Origin: Flavobacteriaceae bacterium | GTDB lineage: Bacteria > Bacteroidota > Bacteroidia > Flavobacteriales > Flavobacteriaceae | Assembly: GCA_002702745.1 (NCBI GenBank) | Contig: PABM01000026.1 | Location: forward strand, 1 to 11,100 | Reading direction: 5' to 3' | DNA: 11,100 nt | Shown here: positions 6,272-11,100 of the stretch, piece by piece | How positions within the stretch are numbered: the stretch's first letter is position 1 | Layout of the letters: the number at the start of each line of letters is the position of its first letter | The notes under the pieces: model-generated | The model's database searches: none | What the model was told of the DNA's origin: nothing | Seen by the model: only the letters and a program-made list of their open reading frames with translations | Position numbers and translations under genes: made by a program

Positions 6272-6279
6272 CAAAAGTA
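6272..6279 (-). promoter_or_regulatory. Predicted -7 promoter element TACTTTTG for tRNA-Leu(CAA)
   Basis: Read on the minus strand this is an exact TAnnTTTG match, 7 nt upstream of the mature tRNA 5' end at 6264. No clear -33 element is visible. It is divergent from the prs promoter within the same 114-nt intergenic region (6265-6378). Confidence 0.55.
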
Positions 6280-6321
6280 AAAAATAATCATTATTAAACA
6301 CTTTCCTTAATTTAAAATCTC

Positions 6322-6329
6322 TATTTTTG
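6322..6329 (+). promoter_or_regulatory. Predicted -7 promoter element TATTTTTG for prs-rplY
   Basis: This is an exact TAnnTTTG match 49 nt before the GTG start of prs, on the opposite strand to the tRNA-Leu(CAA) promoter. No TTTG is visible at the expected -33 distance. The remaining leader to 6378 is A+T-rich and shows no obvious hairpin or riboswitch. Confidence 0.5.
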
Positions 6330-6378
6330 TTCTCCCTTATAAAATTATTTATAAACAACTAAATACCAACTAAATACA

Positions 6379-7320
6379 GTGGCAGTAGTAAATACAAAAG
6401 CAAAAATTTTTAACTGTACCAACAGTCTTGAATTAGCAAAAAAAATATCTGATTCGTTTGGTGAAAATCTTGGAAATGTAATTATCTCAAGATTTTCTGA
6501 TGGTGAATTTCAACCATCCTACGAAGAATCAATTCGTGGAACAAGAATCTTTATAATTGGTTCTACAAATCCAAGCCCAGAGAATCTAATGGAAATGTTA
6601 TTAATGATTGACGCTGCAAAAAGGGCATCTGCAAGACATATTACTGCTGTCATTCCATATTTTGGATGGGCCAGACAGGACAGAAAAGACAAGCCAAGAG
6701 TACCAATCGCTGCAAAGATGATAGCAAAGATGATCGAATCTGCTGGTGCAACCAGATTAATTACTATGGATTTGCATGCTGATCAAATTCAAGGCTTTTT
6801 TCAAATTCCCGTAGATCACCTTTATGCATCATCTATTTTTATTCCTCATGTACTAAATCTAAAATTAGATAATTTATGTATTGCATCACCTGACATGGGT
6901 GGTTCAAAAAGAGCATATGCATATTCTAAAAATCTAAATTGTGATGTTGTTGTTTGTTATAAACAGAGATCTAAAGCTAATGTTATATCCCATATGGAGC
7001 TTATCGGAAATGTCGAAGGCAAAAATGTAATTTTAGTTGATGACATGGTTGATACTGCTGGAACCCTTTCTAAAGCTGCAGATTTATTAATCGAAAGAGG
7101 CGCTGTAAGCGTTCGTGCTATCTGTACTCACGCAATTCTTTCAGGTGATGCTTACAGTAAAATTGAGAACTCAAAACTTGAAGAATTAATTGTTACTGAT
7201 TCTGTTCCTGATGTTAAGCCTCATTCTAAAATAAAAGTGTTATCTTGCGCCGATTTATTTTCAGATGTTATGCACAAAGTTCATAACAATAAGTCAATAA
7301 GTTCGAATTTTATAATGTAA
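6379..7320 (+). CDS. prs: Ribose-phosphate pyrophosphokinase (PRPP synthetase)
   Basis: This 313-residue class I PRPP synthetase transfers the pyrophosphoryl group of ATP to ribose 5-phosphate. PRPP feeds purine, pyrimidine, histidine, tryptophan and NAD synthesis. Motifs in order are RFSDGE (38-43), PYFGWARQDRK (93-103), DLHADQIQGFF (131-141, including catalytic H133), SPDMGG (170-175), the mobile catalytic loop YKQRSK (194-199) and the PRPP-binding loop VDDMVDTAGT (220-229). Length and motifs are normal. The start is GTG at 6379. The family N-terminal pattern (AKIFNCTNSLELAKKI) begins a few residues later, and there is no in-frame ATG close by. rplY follows after 12 nt in the same unit. Confidence 0.96.
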   Translation: MAVVNTKAKIFNCTNSLELAKKISDSFGENLGNVIISRFSDGEFQPSYEESIRGTRIFIIGSTNPSPENLMEMLLMIDAAKRASARHITAVIPYFGWARQDRKDKPRVPIAAKMIAKMIESAGATRLITMDLHADQIQGFFQIPVDHLYASSIFIPHVLNLKLDNLCIASPDMGGSKRAYAYSKNLNCDVVVCYKQRSKANVISHMELIGNVEGKNVILVDDMVDTAGTLSKAADLLIERGAVSVRAICTHAILSGDAYSKIENSKLEELIVTDSVPDVKPHSKIKVLSCADLFSDVMHKVHNNKSISSNFIM

Positions 7321-7332
7321 ACTTTTAATTAA

Positions 7333-8016
7333 ATGAAATCAATTACAATCAACGGATCTAAAAGAGAAAGCGTAGGTAAGTCATCTTCAAAAGCACTACG
7401 TAATGCTGGACAGGTTCCTTGCGTTTTATACGGAGGGGATGGCCCAATACATTTCTCAGCACCAGAATTGGCATTCTCAAAATTAGTATATACAGCAAAC
7501 GCATACACTGTTGTGATTGCCTTAAGCGATAATGAATCTTATTCAGCAGTATTACAGGATATTCAGTTTCATCCTGTCTCTGATAAAATTATACATGTAG
7601 ACTTTTACCAATTATTTGAAGACAAGAAAATAGCCATGGACATTCCTGTTAGACTAGTAGGAAATGCAATTGGCGTAAAGCTTGGAGGTAATCTACAAAG
7701 AAATAAAAGAAAACTTAGGGTTAAAGCTTTACCTACAAATCTTCCTGACTACATAGAAATTGATATTTCAGAATTGAATATCGGAAATAGAGTATATGTT
7801 TCAGAGTTGTTAAATGAAAAATATGAATTCCTTCATCCAGACAACACAGTTGTTTGTCAAGTAAGAAGAGCAAGAGCTGCTATGGAACTTGAATCTGCAG
7901 AAGGAGATGATGAAGAAGGAGAAGAATCATCTGAAGAAGGTGAAACTAATGAAGGTGGAGGAGAAGCTAAGAAAAATGACAATTCCTCTGATGGAGAAGC
8001 TCCTGCAGAGTCTTAA
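7333..8016 (+). CDS. rplY: Large-subunit ribosomal protein bL25, long Ctc/TL5 form with acidic C-terminal tail
   Basis: This 227-residue protein binds 5S rRNA in the 50S subunit. Residues about 5-92 form the L25 RNA-binding beta-barrel ([29 protein letters not shown]), and about 98-180 the TL5-type C-terminal beta domain ([27 protein letters not shown]). Residues about 184-227 are a low-complexity tail rich in Glu, Gly, Ser and Asp that is probably disordered. The general stress protein Ctc belongs to the same long family. It follows prs by 12 nt, and the adjacency prs-rplY-pth is common in Bacteroidota. An intrinsic terminator begins 21 nt after its stop codon. Confidence 0.95.
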   Translation: MKSITINGSKRESVGKSSSKALRNAGQVPCVLYGGDGPIHFSAPELAFSKLVYTANAYTVVIALSDNESYSAVLQDIQFHPVSDKIIHVDFYQLFEDKKIAMDIPVRLVGNAIGVKLGGNLQRNKRKLRVKALPTNLPDYIEIDISELNIGNRVYVSELLNEKYEFLHPDNTVVCQVRRARAAMELESAEGDDEEGEESSEEGETNEGGGEAKKNDNSSDGEAPAES

Positions 8017-8037
8017 GTTAATTTATACTTAATAAGT

Positions 8038-8080
8038 AAAAAAAGCATTCTGTAAATAGTCAGAATGCTTTTTTTATTTT
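8038..8080 (+). terminator. Intrinsic terminator of the prs-rplY unit
   Basis: The 8-bp stem GCATTCTG (8045-8052) / CAGAATGC (8061-8068) encloses an 8-nt loop. It is flanked by seven A on the left and at least seven T on the right, which can extend the stem and provide the U-tract. The A-tract on the opposite side means it could act in both directions. The T-tract runs directly into the -7 element for pth. Confidence 0.88.
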
Positions 8081-8082
8081 TG
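8075..8082 (+). promoter_or_regulatory. Predicted -7 promoter element TATTTTTG for pth-ribF-serS-rsmA
   Basis: This is an exact TAnnTTTG match embedded at the end of the terminator T-tract and 18 nt before the pth ATG. It would give a leader of only about 10 nt. No -33 TTTG is seen; that position is occupied by the terminator stem. Confidence 0.45.
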
Positions 8083-8100
8083 CTAAAACAATACTACTTT

Positions 8101-8664
8101 ATGGATAAGTTTTTAATCGTAGGTTTAGGAAACCCAGATGAAAAATACAGAAATACGAGACACAATATCGGATTTGAAATTCTTGATTTTATTTGTGAAA
8201 AATATGAGTCTAAGTTTGAAACTGAAAGATTAGGACAAATTGCAAAAATTTCTATCAAAGGAAGAAAAGTTTTATTGCTTAAGCCAAATACTTACATGAA
8301 TCTGAGCGGTAAGTCTGTTCTGTATTGGATGAAACAAGAGAATATAATTACTAATAGACTATTAATTATTAGTGATGACCTTAATTTACCTTTAGGAAAG
8401 ATTAGATTTAGGGCTAAAGGAAGTAGTGGAGGTCATAATGGCTTAGAGAATATTGAATATTGGCTAAATACCAATAAATATTCACGTCTTAGGGTTGGAA
8501 TTTCAAATCCTCAAAACAAGATTAATCAGGTTGATTTTGTTTTGGGACTATTTGAAACTGAAGAATTTGATATTATGTTTTCAAATTTTGATTTGATAAA
8601 TGAGTCCGTCAAGTCATTTGTATTTTCTGGAATTGGTGAGACTATGAACAATTTTAATAATTAA
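8101..8664 (+). CDS. pth: Peptidyl-tRNA hydrolase
   Basis: This 187-residue cytosolic esterase releases peptides from prematurely dropped peptidyl-tRNAs so the tRNA can be recycled. The classical Pth motifs are present: VGLGNP (7-12, N11), TRHNIGF (19-25, catalytic H21), KPNTYMNLSG (61-70, N67), SDDLNLPLGKIRFRAKGSSGGHNGL (91-115, acidic D92/D93 and N113) and RVGISNP (131-137). The start is ATG 8101, which gives the usual short MxKFLIVGLGNP beginning; an in-frame start further upstream at 8065 would lie within the terminator. It is first in a run with ribF (11-nt gap) and serS. Confidence 0.96.
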   Translation: MDKFLIVGLGNPDEKYRNTRHNIGFEILDFICEKYESKFETERLGQIAKISIKGRKVLLLKPNTYMNLSGKSVLYWMKQENIITNRLLIISDDLNLPLGKIRFRAKGSSGGHNGLENIEYWLNTNKYSRLRVGISNPQNKINQVDFVLGLFETEEFDIMFSNFDLINESVKSFVFSGIGETMNNFNN

Positions 8665-8675
8665 AAGTTTATAAT

Positions 8676-9611
8676 TTGATTTCATTAAACATTCAAGATT
8701 ATAATGATAATGTCCCCTCGGTAATTACCGTCGGAACTTTTGATGGTATTCATCTTGGACACAGAAAATTAATTGAAAAAGTATTAGATATTTCCAAAAG
8801 TGAAAATCTGAGATCAATTGTTCTAACCTTTGATCCACACCCAAGAGTCGTATTGAATAATGACAATAATATTTCTCTATTGACAACACTAGAAGAAAAA
8901 AACAGTCTTTTAGAATCAATTAATTTAGATTATCTGATTATACAAGAATTTAGTAAAGAGTTTTCAAGTTTAACTCCTCTAGAGTATGTAAAAACAATTT
9001 TAGTTGAAAAACTTAATGCTAAACATGTTGTGATAGGTTATGATCACCGTTTTGGAAAGAATAGAAAAGCTAATTCTGAAAAATTACACGAATTTTCAGA
9101 TTTATTCGATTTTAAGGTGACTGAAGTTGATGTTTTAACAAAAGATAATATTTCAGTTAGTTCAACAAAAGTTAGAAATTTAGTTTTTGAAGGAAGAATC
9201 AGAGAAGCAAATGCTCTACTCGGATATGAGTTTATTTTAACGGGAAAAGTAATTAAAGGACTAGGTAGAGGAAAAAATTTAGGTTTTCCAACTGCTAATA
9301 TTGTAGTTGATTTTGATAAAATAAAACCTGCAAATGGTGTATATTTTATAAATTCAGAAATAAATGGAGAATTTTTTTTCGGAATGATGAATATTGGACA
9401 GAACCCAACTTTTACTGATAAAGACTTTTCGATTGAAGTTAATTTTTTTTATTTTGAAAATAATTTATATGAAAAGCGATTAACAATTAAAGTAATTAAA
9501 AAAATAAGAGATGAAATTAAATTTGATACACCTGAATTGCTTTCATTGCAATTAGAGGCTGACAAAAAAAAATGTTTTCATTTGATCAGAACTATTAAAA
9601 AAACGATTTAA
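8676..9611 (+). CDS. ribF: Bifunctional riboflavin kinase / FAD synthetase
   Basis: This 311-residue two-domain enzyme converts riboflavin to FMN and then FAD. The N-terminal FMN adenylyltransferase domain shows GTFDGIHLGHR (20-30, nucleotidyl-transferase signature), TFDPHP (51-56), GYDHRFGKNR (121-130) and SSTKVR (162-167). The C-terminal flavokinase domain shows GRGKNLGFPTANI (197-209), NGVYF (220-224), NIGQNPTF (239-246) and the catalytic glutamate E254 in IEVNFF. The most plausible start is TTG 8676. An in-frame stop lies at 8658-8660, no ATG or GTG occurs between it and the conserved region, and the N-terminus then has normal length. No FMN riboswitch is present upstream; the gene starts 11 nt after pth. 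Confidence 0.95.
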   Translation: MISLNIQDYNDNVPSVITVGTFDGIHLGHRKLIEKVLDISKSENLRSIVLTFDPHPRVVLNNDNNISLLTTLEEKNSLLESINLDYLIIQEFSKEFSSLTPLEYVKTILVEKLNAKHVVIGYDHRFGKNRKANSEKLHEFSDLFDFKVTEVDVLTKDNISVSSTKVRNLVFEGRIREANALLGYEFILTGKVIKGLGRGKNLGFPTANIVVDFDKIKPANGVYFINSEINGEFFFGMMNIGQNPTFTDKDFSIEVNFFYFENNLYEKRLTIKVIKKIRDEIKFDTPELLSLQLEADKKKCFHLIRTIKKTI

Positions 9612-9629
9612 ATTTAGATAATATTAAAA

Positions 9630-10898
9630 ATGCTGAAAACATCTTACATAATCGAGAATAAAGAAGAAGTAATAAAATCTTTAAGTAAAAGAAATTTTAA
9701 TTCTGATGAATTAATAGAAAGACTAATATCCATTGATGAAAAAAGAAAATTAATTCAGACTGAGTATGAAAATATGCTTGCTGAATCAAATTCTATTTCA
9801 AAAGAAATAGGTCAATTATTTAAAAGCGGAAATATAGACGTAATTCCTAAACTTAAACAAAGAAGTTCTGAAATAAAAAAATCAACAAAAGTTTTATCAG
9901 ATGATTTAAGCTATGTAAAAAATGAAATAATTGATATTCTATATCAAATTCCAAACATTCCTCACAAAAGTGTACCAGCAGGTAACTCAGAGAATGATAA
10001 TGTGGTAATTTTTGAGTCAAAAATTAAGATTAATGAAAATGCCAAAACCCCTCACTGGGTTCTTGCAAAAAAATATGACTTAATCGATTTTGAACTTGGA
10101 ACTAAAATCACCGGATCAGGTTTTCCTGTGTATAAAGGTAAAGGAGCAAAGCTTCAAAGAGCTCTTATTTCTTTTTTCTTGGATTCTAATATCGATTTTG
10201 GATATAATGAAGTCCAAGTGCCGTACTTGGTAAATGAAGATTCAGCATTTGGGACTGGCCAATTACCAGATAAAGAGGGCCAGATGTATTCAGTCCCTCA
10301 AGATAATCTATTTCTTATCCCTACCGCTGAGGTACCGATAACAAATATATTTAGAGATGAAATAATTGAAGAATCTAATTTACCTATTATGAAAACTGGT
10401 TATAGTCCATGCTTTAGAAGAGAAGCTGGAAGCTATGGAGCTCATGTAAGAGGTTTAAACAGGCTTCATCAATTTGATAAAGTTGAAATAGTTAGGGTAG
10501 AACATCCTGAAAAATCATATGATTCTCTAAACATTATGAAAGATCAAATTAAGACTATAATTAAAAAATTAGAGTTGCCCTTTAGGATTATTACCCTGTG
10601 TGGAGGGGACTTGGGATTTACAGCTGCACTAACATACGATTTCGAAGTATATTCACCTGCTCAAGACAAATGGCTTGAGGTTTCTTCTGTATCCAATTTT
10701 GAAACATTTCAATCTAATCGTTTGAAAATCAGATACAGAAATTCAGAAGGAAAAACTAATCTTGCTCACACATTAAACGGTAGTTCTCTTGCATTACCAA
10801 GGGTCCTTGCGACAATAATTGAAAATTTTCAAACAGAAGATGGAATTAAAATACCCAAAGTATTACAAACATATACAGGATTTTCTGTGATCAAATAA
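9630..10898 (+). CDS. serS: Seryl-tRNA synthetase
   Basis: This 422-residue class II aminoacyl-tRNA synthetase charges tRNA-Ser, and tRNA-Sec where present, with serine. Residues about 25-100 are the Lys/Glu-rich long antiparallel coiled coil that grips the tRNA variable arm. The catalytic core carries TAEVP (232-236), motif 2 with FRREAGSYGAHVRGLNRLHQF (262-282; R263, E265), EVSSVSNFETFQSNR (350-364) and motif 3 GSSLALPR (384-391, R391). Length is typical. It starts with ATG 18 nt after ribF, with an A-rich leader instead of a Shine-Dalgarno. rsmA follows 7 nt later. Confidence 0.97.
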   Translation: MLKTSYIIENKEEVIKSLSKRNFNSDELIERLISIDEKRKLIQTEYENMLAESNSISKEIGQLFKSGNIDVIPKLKQRSSEIKKSTKVLSDDLSYVKNEIIDILYQIPNIPHKSVPAGNSENDNVVIFESKIKINENAKTPHWVLAKKYDLIDFELGTKITGSGFPVYKGKGAKLQRALISFFLDSNIDFGYNEVQVPYLVNEDSAFGTGQLPDKEGQMYSVPQDNLFLIPTAEVPITNIFRDEIIEESNLPIMKTGYSPCFRREAGSYGAHVRGLNRLHQFDKVEIVRVEHPEKSYDSLNIMKDQIKTIIKKLELPFRIITLCGGDLGFTAALTYDFEVYSPAQDKWLEVSSVSNFETFQSNRLKIRYRNSEGKTNLAHTLNGSSLALPRVLATIIENFQTEDGIKIPKVLQTYTGFSVIK

Positions 10899-10905
10899 AA
10901 TTATT

Positions 10906-11100
10906 TTGCGATTTGTAAAACCAAAAAAAGGACTAGGACAACATTTTTTAAATGACATAAGTGTTGCGGAGAGAATTGTTGAGTCTTTATCACCATCACA
11001 AAATGTTTTAGAAATCGGTCCGGGAACAGGAATCCTAACTAAAATTTTAATTAAAAAAAAAATTGACCTTAAGCTGGTAGAAATTGATAAAGAGTCAGTT
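10906..11100 (+). CDS. rsmA: 16S rRNA (adenine1518-N6/adenine1519-N6) dimethyltransferase, N-terminal part
   Basis: The first 65 codons are present and run off the right edge in frame. They show the family N-terminus KPKKGLGQHFLND (5-17) and the SAM-binding motif LEIGPGTGILTKIL, followed by the motif II acidic residue in VEIDKES. RsmA (KsgA) uses S-adenosylmethionine to dimethylate two adjacent adenines in helix 45 of 16S rRNA late in 30S assembly. The only good start is TTG at 10906. No ATG or GTG lies between the serS stop and the conserved motif, and it gives the usual five-residue lead to KKxLGQHF. It is probably cotranscribed with serS. Confidence 0.93.
   Translation, partial: MRFVKPKKGLGQHFLNDISVAERIVESLSPSQNVLEIGPGTGILTKILIKKKIDLKLVEIDKESV

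Noticed and set aside
8065..8100. Upstream in-frame start for peptidyl-tRNA hydrolase
   Set aside because: The extra 12 codons come from the terminator stem and T-tract. The family starts directly at the M-D-K-F-L-I-V-G-L-G-N-P sequence at 8101.
8620..8680. FMN riboswitch before ribF
   Set aside because: Only 11 nt separate pth and ribF and no conserved riboswitch structure is present.
8725..8919. Minus-strand 64-codon frame
   Set aside because: It is antisense to the FAD synthetase nucleotide-binding motifs of ribF.

Overview
This window looks like a chromosomal segment from a very A+T-rich member of the Bacteroidota, most likely a marine Flavobacteriia-type lineage (inference). Four reasons support this. 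It has a mevalonate-pathway gene block, the isoprenoid route typical of Flavobacteriia. It has the gene order prs, rplY (long Ctc/TL5 form), pth, ribF, serS, rsmA. It lacks Shine-Dalgarno motifs before most genes. Four exact matches to the Bacteroidota -7 promoter consensus TAnnTTTG sit just upstream of transcription units.

Region 1 (1-3172) is accessory in character. The last 26 codons of a plus-strand gene, probably a DAO-family FAD-dependent amine or amino-acid oxidase, converge on and overlap by 4 bp a large minus-strand gene. That gene encodes a single polypeptide of about 1000 residues with three enzyme modules: an APH/hydroxylysine-kinase-like phosphotransferase, an M23/LytM-fold zinc metallopeptidase, and a class III PLP enzyme closely resembling the ethanolamine-phosphate / 5-phosphohydroxylysine phospho-lyases. 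Key residues of all three modules are visible. This is the most interesting object in the window.

Region 2 (3153-6279) is a three-gene isoprenoid unit: diphosphomevalonate decarboxylase, mevalonate kinase and a UbiA-family membrane prenyltransferase. It is bracketed by two inward-facing leucine tRNA genes, UAG in front on the plus strand and CAA behind on the minus strand. The front tRNA lies only 18 nt before the decarboxylase start, so the operon is probably transcribed from the tRNA promoter. The rear tRNA ends 5 nt from the prenyltransferase stop codon.

Region 3 (6322-11100) is plus-strand housekeeping. prs and rplY form one unit closed by a strong intrinsic terminator. pth, ribF, serS and the beginning of rsmA form the next, starting at a -7 element embedded in the terminator T-tract. 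These genes provide PRPP, a 5S rRNA-binding ribosomal protein, peptidyl-tRNA recycling, FMN/FAD, seryl-tRNA and 16S rRNA dimethylation. Three of them appear to use GTG or TTG starts. No gene-free stretch exceeds about 115 bases, and I saw no CRISPR array, insertion sequence or riboswitch.
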